A DNA stretch of 64,000 bases, taken from Saprospiraceae bacterium (lineage in GTDB: Bacteria > Bacteroidota > Bacteroidia > Chitinophagales > Saprospiraceae). Positions 35,400 to 43,218 of this stretch are shown here, in pieces. Numbering within the stretch: position 1 is the first letter of the stretch; each line of letters opens with the position of its first letter. The stretch covers positions 186,001-250,000 of the forward strand of contig JADJRO010000003.1 of assembly GCA_016712145.1 (NCBI GenBank). Direction: 5' to 3'. A program made the position numbers and the translations under genes. The notes under the pieces were generated by a model. The model was not told the origin of the DNA. It ran no database searches and saw only the letters and a list, made by a program, of their open reading frames with translations.

Positions 35400-36673
35400 T
35401 TGAATATTGTTTTCAATTTGTTGTTTGCATTTGTATATCCGTTTCTATCTAATTCATTAAGTATTTCAAGAATTCCCTTTGATAAATCTGAAGACTCGTA
35501 GTTTGAATCTCTTTGAATTACTGTTCCAATTTCCGTTTTGTTATTTTTGCCGGTCACTTCACTGTACAATTCGTCAAAATTCATTTTTTGTTTCAAGAAT
35601 ATTTCATCTTTTGCACCTCTAACCATACCCAAGAACAAAATTTTTCCATTGAGGTAGTTGTAAAATTGAGGCGTTGTACCGTTATACCTTAAAAAGCCTT
35701 TTTTCTCTGGAAATTGAACTAAGAATTTTTGTTGTGTCGCATTAGTTCCAAATTTTTTCCAACACATTAACCAGAAACGAACATCTTTCAAATATTTTCT
35801 ATCGACATTGCTCTTTCTATTTACAATTATGCCTGTTACAGATTGTCTTTCTCCTCCACCTTGAAGTCTTTCTTTTTCAAAATTAATTTTGAATTTCTCT
35901 TGAACTTCGATAAGGTCAATTAGTATTTTTTTGAATGTTTCATCAAATACTGGTTTGTTGGCCGAAAATGTAATGTCATCCGCATACCTTGAATAAGTTG
36001 CATTTATACTTTTTGCATATTTATAAAGTTTTTTGTCAAGCCGTTGGCAAATCAAATTTGTTAGCGTTGGCGATGTTGGTGCACCTTGTGGTAAGCAACC
36101 ATTGTCGCAACAAAGGTTTGCTATTAGATAACCCAAATATCCTTTTCCTTTCTCGTCCGATGTTTTCTTTTTGTCTTTGTTAGAGTTTATTTCATTTGCA
36201 TCAGTCAAATTAAAAGGGGCTAAGCCCAATACAGCTTTAATTCTTCTAAATTCTGTGCTTGGGAAAAAGTCTTTTAAGTCGGTGTTAAAAACAAATTGTT
36301 TTCCGATATGCACTTTAGCATTATCAACAATGCTCTTTCTAGGTACAAAACCAGTAGCGGTAAAATGAGGCGTAAAAACAGCATTCAATATTTCGTGGAT
36401 GCATTTTTGAATGGTTTTCAGCTTGTAACGTGGTGCTGAAATTGTTCTTTCGCCACCACTTTTCTTTTTTATAGTAAATTGTTTGTATCTGTTGACAGGT
36501 TTAAAAGCATAATAATTTAAGTGCTTTGCCTCAATTATAATAGTTGTTTTTTCGCTACGTTTTGGAAACTTCAAGGCATACACCCAACTTAACAGTTGAG
36601 CCAACTCCTCAACGGTCTCGGTTTTCGCAAAGCGAACTTTAATTTCTTCTATATTTTCAGGCGTTAATCGCAT
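35396..36673 (-). CDS. ret: Retron reverse transcriptase
   Basis: 425 residues. All retron RT hallmarks are visible: NAKVH (NAxxH, residues 118-122), NTDLKDFFPST with the first catalytic Asp, LPQGAPTSPTLTN (about 194-206), catalytic YADD (230-233) and SVTGIIVN with VTG (279-281). It copies the msd part of its partner RNA into msDNA, which keeps a toxic effector in check until phage interferes. The predicted ncRNA lies 17 bp upstream, and two accessory genes follow. Confidence 0.93.
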   Translation of the reverse strand: MRLTPENIEEIKVRFAKTETVEELAQLLSWVYALKFPKRSEKTTIIIEAKHLNYYAFKPVNRYKQFTIKKKSGGERTISAPRYKLKTIQKCIHEILNAVFTPHFTATGFVPRKSIVDNAKVHIGKQFVFNTDLKDFFPSTEFRRIKAVLGLAPFNLTDANEINSNKDKKKTSDEKGKGYLGYLIANLCCDNGCLPQGAPTSPTLTNLICQRLDKKLYKYAKSINATYSRYADDITFSANKPVFDETFKKILIDLIEVQEKFKINFEKERLQGGGERQSVTGIIVNRKSNVDRKYLKDVRFWLMCWKKFGTNATQQKFLVQFPEKKGFLRYNGTTPQFYNYLNGKILFLGMVRGAKDEIFLKQKMNFDELYSEVTGKNNKTEIGTVIQRDSNYESSDLSKGILEILNELDRNGYTNANNKLKTIFK

Positions 36674-36689
36674 ATTATATTTTAAAAAT

Positions 36690-36916
36690 GAAGTGCCAAC
36701 TGATTTTCTTTATGGATGAATCCATCATAAATTCAATGATGGCAATATTCATTTATTCATATTTTATTATAATATATTAATTACTGATATATTCAATAAC
36801 TAAATGTTCATTATAGCTCAATGCTGAACAATTAAAATAACTACCATTTAAACAGCCATTGCTGGCCGACATTGCAAATCGCAATGAACAGTTCAAAATC
36901 TTTTTGTTGGCACTTC
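36690..36916 (-). ncRNA. Predicted retron msr-msd RNA
   Basis: The 274-bp space before the RT holds an 11-bp perfect inverted repeat, GAAGTGCCAAC at 36690-36700 and its complement at 36906-36916, placed like retron a2 and a1. On the minus strand, a1 is followed by two short hairpins (CATTGC/GCAATG at 36870-36886 and GCCA/TGGC at 36855-36866), as in msr. Then come longer AT-rich foldback sequences including TGTTCA/TGAACA (36805-36830) and CCATCAT/ATGATGG (36722-36742), as in msd. Exact ends and the branching G are not established. Confidence 0.75.
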
Positions 36917-36947
36917 AAGGGTCAAATTTAGTCGTTTATTTTTAACA

Positions 36948-38108
36948 TTAATTGTTTACAATATTGTTTATTTCACCATGAGGGACATACTCTCCCTCCC
37001 AAATACCAGTTAGTAGATACAATTCGTAAAACAAAATCCATTCGTAAATCCAGGGGATTGTATATTCTGCAATGCTTGTAGTGTCTTTCCATTTCAAATC
37101 TCCAGGATAAAACAGGCAGAGTGAACCTTCTCTGTAAATATGAATGTTGGCGTTAGGTTTGATTGACGGATTGAGAACATAAACTTGTGGGAAGCATCCA
37201 GCCCTAAACTCTATACGAACATCGTATGCATTTGCATCGGGTTTAAATTCGCCCCTGCAAATCAGAGTGTCATTTTCAATTCTGCATTTGAGAAACGAAA
37301 ACTTTTCTTCAATCTCTCTCTTTTGCATTATTGCTGACAAATAGGAGTTTGGCTGCTTTTGCCCATGAAACTTTGTGTGCAAACGACCGCCATAAAATTT
37401 ATGTGGTTTGCTGACAACACCGCTTGTATTGCTTTGAAGCAATCCTGTTGTAGCAACAGAAACCTTTGCTGACTGCATTGCCTTTGCAGTTTCTCTGATT
37501 TTCTCTTTCTCAATTTCGGCTTTAATCAGAGCATCTCTTTCAGCAACATCTTTTGCAACAAACTTTCTTTGTTCTGCATCAAAAGCTGAAAGCAAATTTT
37601 CACGAAACTTTTCTTGCATCTCAAAACTTTGCACGACAAGTTTTTTCACAGCATCAGGATTTTCAAAATCAATTGTGTAATCTTTTGCAGTTGACCACCA
37701 GTTTTGAAACTTACTTGAAAACGATTGCACAGTTTCAGAATCATACTTTGCAAAGTTTTCATAATTGTAGTTTGCCACTTCGGTAAAATTGAACGAACCA
37801 CCATACGCAAGTGTGCCGTCAACAATCAGAAACTTTGCGTGCATGAATCCCTTTACACCCGGTGCGTTAGATCCTGTTTTTAAAACGGTTGCACCTTTGC
37901 TTTGCAATTCTCTTATTGACGAGTAACGCCAAACATTCAAAGCATCACAAGAAAGAAGCAACTCCACTTTTTTCTTTTGTGCAGCTTCGCCAAGTTTGCT
38001 GATTAATACTTCATCTGTAAGCCATGACACAGCAATTTGAATTCTGTTTTCGGCTTTGTCTAAAAGGGCAATGATTTGCTCACGATTGTTGTTGCTCATA
38101 TTTTCCAT
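36948..38108 (-). CDS. PLD-family nuclease fused to E2-like domain
   Basis: 386 residues from the ATG at 38108; a TTG 11 codons upstream is possible but less likely. Residues about 5-140 form one PLD repeat with FMHAKFLIVDGTLAYGGSFNF (HKD: H90, K92, D97). After a helical linker, residues about 255-380 have YDVRIEFRAGCFPQVYVL, ANIHIYREGSLCLFYPG with Cys331, and WIYEWILFYELYLLTG. This matches the bacterial E2-like (UBC) fold with its catalytic Cys. A nuclease-E2 fusion is unusual. It is divergent from a WYL regulator with two operators between them, and shares a cassette with the retron. Confidence 0.75.
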   Translation of the reverse strand: MENMSNNNREQIIALLDKAENRIQIAVSWLTDEVLISKLGEAAQKKKVELLLSCDALNVWRYSSIRELQSKGATVLKTGSNAPGVKGFMHAKFLIVDGTLAYGGSFNFTEVANYNYENFAKYDSETVQSFSSKFQNWWSTAKDYTIDFENPDAVKKLVVQSFEMQEKFRENLLSAFDAEQRKFVAKDVAERDALIKAEIEKEKIRETAKAMQSAKVSVATTGLLQSNTSGVVSKPHKFYGGRLHTKFHGQKQPNSYLSAIMQKREIEEKFSFLKCRIENDTLICRGEFKPDANAYDVRIEFRAGCFPQVYVLNPSIKPNANIHIYREGSLCLFYPGDLKWKDTTSIAEYTIPWIYEWILFYELYLLTGIWEGEYVPHGEINNIVNN

Positions 38109-38156
38109 ATTTCGTTTTTTAATATTGATTTGATGATGCAAAGATGAAACCCATGT

Positions 38157-38173
38157 GTTCAGTCAAACTGAAC
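38157..38173. promoter_or_regulatory. Palindromic operator 1
   Basis: gttcagtcaaactgaac, a 7-bp inverted repeat around a 3-base centre, in the divergent PLD-E2/WYL intergenic region, 48 bp upstream of the PLD-E2 ATG. Nearly identical to operator 2, so probably bound by the WYL protein. Confidence 0.7.
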
Positions 38174-38242
38174 TGATAAATTTTTATTTTCTTTGCTTTT
38201 TAAATTGTTTATTTGATTACGATGCAAACAAACGCTACATTT

Positions 38243-38259
38243 GTTCAGTGAAACTGAAC
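38243..38259. promoter_or_regulatory. Palindromic operator 2
   Basis: gttcagtgaaactgaac, the same palindrome as operator 1 with only the central base changed. It ends 4 bp before the WYL-regulator ATG at 38264, fitting autorepression. Confidence 0.7.
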
Positions 38260-38263
38260 AGAT

Positions 38264-39259
38264 ATGTCAATAAATAAAAAAGCACTAACACGGTATCTTG
38301 CTTACGATAGGTGTCTACGGAATACAGGAGCCAAATACACTCGGCAACGATTAATAGATGAAGCCAATAAAGCCTTATTAGAAGAAGGTTTGGAAGGAAT
38401 TGGAAAAACTCAATTTTATGCAGATATGCAGTATATGGAATTGTCGGAATGGAAAGCCCCAATTGAGAAATACAAAGATGGAAGAACAGTGTATTTCAAA
38501 TATTCCGATTCGGCATATTCTATAAATAACCAACCTTTAAACGAAACAGAAGCAAAGCAATTAAAGTCTGCTTTGCAAGTATTGTCAAGGTTTAAGGGCA
38601 TTCCGCAATTTGAGTTTATCAGTGAAATAATTCCTGCCATTGAATCTAAACTTGGTTTGGTAAGCCTCGAAAGAGAAGTTATGTCATTTGAAAATAATTT
38701 GGATTATGAAGGTTCAAAATTTATTACGCCTTTATTCAATGCTATTGTAAACAAACGGTCTTTGACCGTTGAATATCAAGACTTCAAAAGTCCTTTGCCT
38801 TATACAATTGCCTTTCATCCTTATTATTTGAAACAATACAATAACCGTTGGTTTGTCTTCGGTTACAATGAGTTTACAAAAAATGAATACTGGAATATGG
38901 CGTTAGATAGAATTAAAACCATTGAGGAAGCCAAAGCCAAGTATATTGAAACAGAAGTCGATTGGGAGGACTATTTTTATGATTTAATTGGCGTTACTAA
39001 AAAAGTTGATGATGAGTTACAAACTGTCAAGTTGTGGTTTTCTCCAAGTCAAGCCCCGTATGTCGTAACGAAACCAATACACCCAACACAAAGAAGTAAA
39101 AACACAGAAGATGGTCTTGAAGTTACCATTAGCGTTGTCCCCAATTATGAGTTAGAAAAGTTGATTTTGTCCTTTGGGGAAACTGTCAAAGTGTTAAGTC
39201 CAAAGTCCTTTCAGAAAACAATTTTAGGTCGGATAAGCAAGTCTGCTGGTCTGTATTAG
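38264..39259 (+). CDS. WYL-domain transcriptional regulator (CapW/BrxR-like)
   Basis: 331 residues: an N-terminal winged helix (ALTRYLAYDRCLRNTGAKYTRQRLIDEAN ... TQFYADMQYME), a WYL domain at about 165-240 (LTVEYQDF, AFHPYYLKQYNNRWFVFGYNE), and a C-terminal WCX dimer domain (KLWFSPSQAPYVVTKPIHPTQ). This layout is that of CapW and BrxR, which repress defence operons by binding palindromes. The plus-strand orientation is opposite to the array and divergent from the PLD-E2 gene it probably controls. Confidence 0.88.
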   Translation: MSINKKALTRYLAYDRCLRNTGAKYTRQRLIDEANKALLEEGLEGIGKTQFYADMQYMELSEWKAPIEKYKDGRTVYFKYSDSAYSINNQPLNETEAKQLKSALQVLSRFKGIPQFEFISEIIPAIESKLGLVSLEREVMSFENNLDYEGSKFITPLFNAIVNKRSLTVEYQDFKSPLPYTIAFHPYYLKQYNNRWFVFGYNEFTKNEYWNMALDRIKTIEEAKAKYIETEVDWEDYFYDLIGVTKKVDDELQTVKLWFSPSQAPYVVTKPIHPTQRSKNTEDGLEVTISVVPNYELEKLILSFGETVKVLSPKSFQKTILGRISKSAGLY

Positions 39260-39271
39260 CGGTGCGGTTGG

Positions 39272-39335
39272 GCAAAATTAAATGTGGTGTTTTTGGGTCG
39301 GCTTGTGTGGTGCAAAACACCTCTTTTCATTTTGC
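39272..39335. other. Bracketing hairpin H6 (arms swapped)
   Basis: Stem GCAAAATTAAA/TTTCATTTTGC with one mismatch, TGT against TCT, then GGTGTTTT/AAAACACC, loop tgggtcggcttgtgtggtgc. Just after the WYL gene at the right end of the retron cassette; same arm order as H2. Confidence 0.66.
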
Positions 39336-39406
39336 GAAGGGTTGGCTTTTGTCGTCCGTTGTCAGCACAAATGTTGATGGTTGCACATTCGTTCTACAAT
39401 GAGGCA

Positions 39407-39535
39407 TAACGGTCTGGCAATACACGCTGCACCGCCAAACGCAAGTTGACCAAAAGTAAAAAATTATTTTTATAACCGAGAAAAATTAAAAGTAAAACCA
39501 AAAGATGATAGCGGTGTAGCGTGTAGTGCCTGTTA
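39407..39535 (-). repeat. attC-like site 21 (family A)
   Basis: Cores taacg at 39407 and gtta at 39532. Arms ggcaatacacgctgcaccgcc and gcggtgtagcgtgtagtgcc. Confidence 0.9.
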
Positions 39536-39677
39536 GGGTCACGTGATGCTGTCCCAACAAGTGGAACATTTTAAACCTCAATATTAAATCTGCTGCAATT
39601 GATTTTTAAAAGCCAAGCAATAGCGACATTAATTAAACAAAAATGCTATCTTTAAAAAATTCTTGCATCATGTGCGC
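39536..39677 (-). repeat. ORF-less mini-cassette, copy 4
   Basis: Common type, with gtgatgctgtcccaacaagtg, gccaagcaatagcgacatt and ttcttgcatcatgtgcgc. Confidence 0.82.
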
Positions 39678-39808
39678 TAACGGTTTTGGCATAGACGCTG
39701 CACCGCCAAACATTTGCAACCAAAATTAATGAATTAAATTTTAATTACAGGAAAAAATTAAAGAGAATGATTTAAGATGCCAGGCGGTGTAGAGTCTATG
39801 CCATGTTA
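39678..39808 (-). repeat. attC-like site 22 (family B)
   Basis: Cores taacg at 39678 and gtta at 39805. Arms ggcatagacgctgcaccgcc and ggcggtgtagagtctatgcc. Confidence 0.9.
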
Positions 39809-39821
39809 GGCGACGTTTTTA

Positions 39822-40604
39822 CTAAACGTTTATGAACTTAGCTCTTTCAATTTCGTCCATCTCATTGTATTCATACTTTGATAAACAAACCAATTCCTCA
39901 TCACCTATTCCTCTTATTTGTACTCTTTTTATTATAAATGTATCTTTATAACCAGTGCCCATTAAAGCTGGATTGATTCCTCTTCTTGAGAAACAAAAAG
40001 TCAATGAATTTAACTTTTGCAATCTGGCGGACATATTAATACAGGGTCCGACAAAATCATTTCCGTTTCCAACACTATAAATTGCACCCCTTGCTATTCC
40101 ACATCTAAGCCTTGATGGTGCAGAAGTAATTTTGGATGATATCGAAGGTAAAAATTCACTTTTATATTCTTTGCAGACTTCATACATCATAACTACTACA
40201 TTTCTTATTGCAGTATCAGACATTTTATCTGTATTCCATAAAAATAGGATTCCATCACCAAGATATTTAGATAAAAATGGTAGACTTGAATATAATTTAT
40301 AACCATCCTTAAATGATTTGCTTATCGATACTTTTCTAATTTTTTCGAAAAGCCAATTTAAAAAGTCATTTAAATACTCTGGAACCGCCAATTGTGGATC
40401 TATTTGTTTACAAAAGGATGTAAACCCTTCTAAATCAAACATAACACTTAAACTATTAATTTGCGTTGATTTCACATCAATTTTACCTAAACCAAGTATA
40501 TCTGGATTAAACTCATTAAAACGATCCTTTTTTAGAATTGAGATCAATTTATCCTTATGTTTAATCTTTAAATAATCAGTTGAATTAATATTAAATATAG
40601 CCAT
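39822..40604 (-). CDS. Class III nucleotide cyclase (possible Pycsar cyclase)
   Basis: 260 residues. VMFDLEGFTSFCKQ carries the first metal Asp, FLSKYLGDGILFLW the second, and CGIARGAIYSVGNGNDFVGPCINMSARLQKL is the cyclase core with the transition-state Asn region. It is a short, stand-alone soluble cyclase domain, the form taken by Pycsar pyrimidine cyclases (PycC), but base specificity cannot be read here. The TIR gene two attC sites away (41043-41768) would be a fitting effector. Sole gene of its cassette. Confidence 0.82.
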   Translation of the reverse strand: MAIFNINSTDYLKIKHKDKLISILKKDRFNEFNPDILGLGKIDVKSTQINSLSVMFDLEGFTSFCKQIDPQLAVPEYLNDFLNWLFEKIRKVSISKSFKDGYKLYSSLPFLSKYLGDGILFLWNTDKMSDTAIRNVVVMMYEVCKEYKSEFLPSISSKITSAPSRLRCGIARGAIYSVGNGNDFVGPCINMSARLQKLNSLTFCFSRRGINPALMGTGYKDTFIIKRVQIRGIGDEELVCLSKYEYNEMDEIERAKFINV

Positions 40605-40629
40605 TTCATATTTTATTTTAAATGTCGCC

Positions 40630-40758
40630 TAACGGTCTGGCAATACACGCTGCACCGCCAAACGCAAGTTGACCAAAAGTAAAAAATAATTTTTACAAAC
40701 CGAAAAAATTAAGAGTAAAACCTAAAGTTGATAGCGGGGTAGCGTGTAGTGCCTGTTA
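40630..40758 (-). repeat. attC-like site 23 (family A)
   Basis: Cores taacg at 40630 and gtta at 40755; family A arms. Confidence 0.9.
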
Positions 40759-40898
40759 GGGTCACGTGATGCTGTCCCAACAAGTGGAACTTTTAAACTG
40801 CTAAAAAAATCCGCTGCAATTTATTTTTAAAGGCCAAGCAATAGCGACATTAAACGAACCCAAAAGCTATCTTAAAAAAATTCTTGCATCATGTGCGC
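40759..40898 (-). repeat. ORF-less mini-cassette, copy 5
   Basis: Common type; separates the cyclase and TIR cassettes. Nearly the same sequence as copies 13 and 16. Confidence 0.82.
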
Positions 40899-41027
40899 TA
40901 ACGGATTAGTATACACGCGGTCCCGCCTCTTGGAGGCAGCCAAAGTTACCGTTTTATTTTTATTTACCTATCACCTAAAAGTGAAAAATTAAATCCAGAT
41001 CGGCGGGATCGAGTGTATACTGTGTTG
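40899..41027 (-). repeat. attC-like site 24 (family C)
   Basis: Cores taacg at 40899 and gttg at 41024. Arms agtatacacgcggtcccgcc and ggcgggatcgagtgtatact. Confidence 0.88.
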
Positions 41028-41042
41028 GTGGCAGGCAATTTC

Positions 41043-41768
41043 TTATTTAAATAGTTCTCTTCTGATTTTTTCTCCTGCAGATTCTACTCCGTTTGAAATG
41101 TCAATATAAACGATACCCGAAATATCAGAAGGAATATCTAAATTGCCTTTATGAAGCAAGATTACATTTCCAGATTTTCTTCCAAAAATTCCTAAAAAAT
41201 ATCCGAGTTCTAAAATTACATTTTGCCTTGCGCGATATTTATTTATATTATCTTCTTTTCCGTCGGATACATAATCATCTGGAGTTAATAGTATAAATGC
41301 AATTGTTGCTTTGGAAGCATATTCTTCGAATTTTTCAATTATCGCCTTTCCGAAGTTAGGTTTTTCATGAAGGATTATGGGTTCAGGTAGATTCAAAGTA
41401 TTTTGCAAATAATTTTTCAAGTCCAATTTAGCTATTTCATCATGCCCGTGAACAATAAAGACTTGATATTCCTTCGCATGACGAATGCTCTTTTCTTGTT
41501 CTAATGTAATTTCGGTTGGAAATAAATGCAATGAGTTTTCTAATGTTCTCAATGCCCTTAACAACCTTGATTTTGCATCAAAATAATCCGTATCATGAAT
41601 ATAGCCTTCCCATGGGACTATATCCGTCCAATTATCGCCAAATACCTGTTTAAGGGAATTCTCTGCATATGAAAACCACTTTTCGAATTTAGTCCGTACG
41701 GAAGAAGGGTCATTATAGGCTACATAGCCATTTTTTATAATTGTTTCTAAAATTAATTTCAATTCCAT
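41043..41768 (-). CDS. TIR-like protein (CAP12/Pycsar-TIR domain)
   Basis: 241 residues. Residues about 100-235 match the TIR-like domain of CBASS Cap12 and Pycsar effectors: VFIVHGHDEIAKLDLKNYL, EPIILHEKPNFGKAIIEKFEEYA, AFILLTPDDYVSDGK, NVILELGYFLGIFGR and ISGIVYIDIS. Such domains degrade NAD+. The N-terminal 95 residues are helical and do not look like a cyclic-nucleotide sensor. It is sole gene of its cassette, so its trigger must be encoded elsewhere; the nearby cyclase is a candidate. Confidence 0.86.
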   Translation of the reverse strand: MELKLILETIIKNGYVAYNDPSSVRTKFEKWFSYAENSLKQVFGDNWTDIVPWEGYIHDTDYFDAKSRLLRALRTLENSLHLFPTEITLEQEKSIRHAKEYQVFIVHGHDEIAKLDLKNYLQNTLNLPEPIILHEKPNFGKAIIEKFEEYASKATIAFILLTPDDYVSDGKEDNINKYRARQNVILELGYFLGIFGRKSGNVILLHKGNLDIPSDISGIVYIDISNGVESAGEKIRRELFK

Positions 41769-41816
41769 AGAAATGCGTAATTATATCACCTTAATATTAA
41801 TTAGTTTGCTTGCCAC

Positions 41817-41948
41817 CAACGGATTAGGCATAGACGCTGCACCGCCAACGATTAACAACCATAAGTAAGAAATTAGTTTTTTATTACTGGAAAAAATTAA
41901 AAGAGAATGATTCTAGATGCTTGGCGGTGTAGAGTCTATGCCATGTTA
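41817..41948 (-). repeat. attC-like site 25 (family B)
   Basis: Cores caacg at 41817 and gtta at 41945. Arms ggcatagacgctgcaccgcc and ggcggtgtagagtctatgcc. Confidence 0.9.
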
Positions 41949-41962
41949 CAAGCAGGCCTTTC

Positions 41963-42268
41963 TTATCGCTTCACTAATTTGTTCAATTGCTCTGGATCGC
42001 GTCGACAATCCCAAACGATTAGAACCAGAATGTGCTCACTCATTATTTCATAAAAGATGATATATTCTAGTATCACAAAACCTCTAACATTATCATTTTC
42101 AGTAGGAATTGATAATAATGGAAACTTTTCTATTAATTTAGCTGAATCACGAAATGTTTTTAATAGCTTTTTACTATAGGCTGATGATTGATTTCGAGTG
42201 TCAAAAAATTTCTTAATGTTTTTTAAGTCGTTCTTTGCGTTTTGTGACCAGACAATTGGCTTAGTCAT
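41963..42268 (-). CDS. RelE/ParE-family toxin
   Basis: 101 residues. WSQNAKNDLKNIKKFFDTRNQSSAYSKKLL is the RelE/ParE helical hairpin; GFVILEYIIFYEIMSEHILVLIVWDCRRDPEQL is the C-terminal sheet with the usual CRRDP motif. It overlaps the antitoxin gene by 8 bp in a two-gene cassette. Confidence 0.9.
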   Translation of the reverse strand: MTKPIVWSQNAKNDLKNIKKFFDTRNQSSAYSKKLLKTFRDSAKLIEKFPLLSIPTENDNVRGFVILEYIIFYEIMSEHILVLIVWDCRRDPEQLNKLVKR

Positions 42269-42488
42269 CTAACAAATCTTTAAATGCTTCTTCTGTTGTA
42301 TAATAACGGCCACTTTTATAATCATTTCTGGCTTCTTCAATCAACATTTTTTGTTCTGCATTTAAAGTAATGACTTGTTTAGTTTCCTGTATATCTAGTA
42401 AAAGAGTATAAACCTCTTGAAGTAATTCTTCATTATCTATATTTTGTATCCCGTTGATTATCTTTTCTTTAACTGTAGCCATATTCAA
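42261..42488 (-). CDS. Antitoxin of RelE/ParE pair
   Basis: 75 residues, acidic and helical (ATVKEKIINGIQNIDNEELLQEVYTLLLDIQ), with the toxin-neutralising type of tail (RYYTTEEAFKDLLDD). The start may be M3 (MATVKEKI). Upstream partner of 41963-42268. Confidence 0.82.
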   Translation of the reverse strand: MNMATVKEKIINGIQNIDNEELLQEVYTLLLDIQETKQVITLNAEQKMLIEEARNDYKSGRYYTTEEAFKDLLDD

Positions 42489-42544
42489 TTAATTTATGCT
42501 AATATACAAATTTTGAAATTAATCACTACGCTTTGGCTTGCTAG

Positions 42545-42673
42545 TAACGGTCTGGCAATACACGCTGCACCGCCAAACGCAAGTTGACCAAAAGTAAAAA
42601 ATTATTTTTATAACCGAGAAAAATTAAAAGTAAAACCAAAAGATGATAGAGGTGTAGCGTGTAGTGCCTGTTA
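42545..42673 (-). repeat. attC-like site 26 (family A)
   Basis: Cores taacg at 42545 and gtta at 42670; family A arms. Confidence 0.9.
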
Positions 42674-42814
42674 GGGTCACGTGATGCTGTCCCAACAAGT
42701 GAAACGTTTTAAACTGCCAAAAAAATCCGCTGCAATTGATTTTTAAAAGCCAAGCAATAGCGACATTAATCGAACCCAAAAGCTATCTTAAAAAAATTCT
42801 TGCATCATGTGCGC
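42674..42814 (-). repeat. ORF-less mini-cassette, copy 6
   Basis: Common type. Confidence 0.82.
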
Positions 42815-42945
42815 TAACGGTCTGGCAGTAAACGCTGCACCGCCAAAGGGAAGCTAACCAAAAGTAAAAAATATTTATTAAACAACCGAAAAAAATTAAG
42901 AGTAAAACATAAAGTTGCAAGCGGTGTGGCGTGTGCTGCCTGTTA
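42815..42945 (-). repeat. attC-like site 27 (family A)
   Basis: Cores taacg at 42815 and gtta at 42942. Arms ggcagtaaacgctgcaccgcc and gcggtgtggcgtgtgctgcc, closest to site 2. Confidence 0.9.
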
Positions 42946-43087
42946 GTGTCGCGTGATGCTGTCCCAACAAGTGAAAAGTTATAAGCTGCAATATTAAATC
43001 TGCTGCAATTCATTTTTAAAGGCCAAGCAATAGCGCCATTAATTAAACAAAAATGCTATCTTTAAAAACCTCTTGCATCATGTGCGC
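42946..43087 (-). repeat. ORF-less mini-cassette, copy 7
   Basis: Common type with the cctcttgcatcatg end. Confidence 0.82.
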
Positions 43088-43218
43088 TAACGGATTGGCT
43101 ATACACGCTGCACCGCCAATGGTCTGGCAGCCAAAAGTAAAAAATAATTTCTAGTTACAGAAAAAAATTAAAAGAGAATCATTAAAGTTGGTGGCGGGGT
43201 AGTGTGTATAGCCTGTTA
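43088..43218 (-). repeat. attC-like site 28 (family A variant)
   Basis: Cores taacg at 43088 and gtta at 43215. Arms ggctatacacgctgcaccgcc and ggcggggtagtgtgtatagcc. The right core supplies the stop codon of the pseudogene at 43216. Confidence 0.88.

Noticed and set aside
35396..36673. RT as part of a diversity-generating retroelement or group II intron
   Set aside because: It has the retron-specific NAxxH and VTG motifs and an upstream msr-msd-like RNA; no template/variable repeat, Avd, maturase or intron ends seen.
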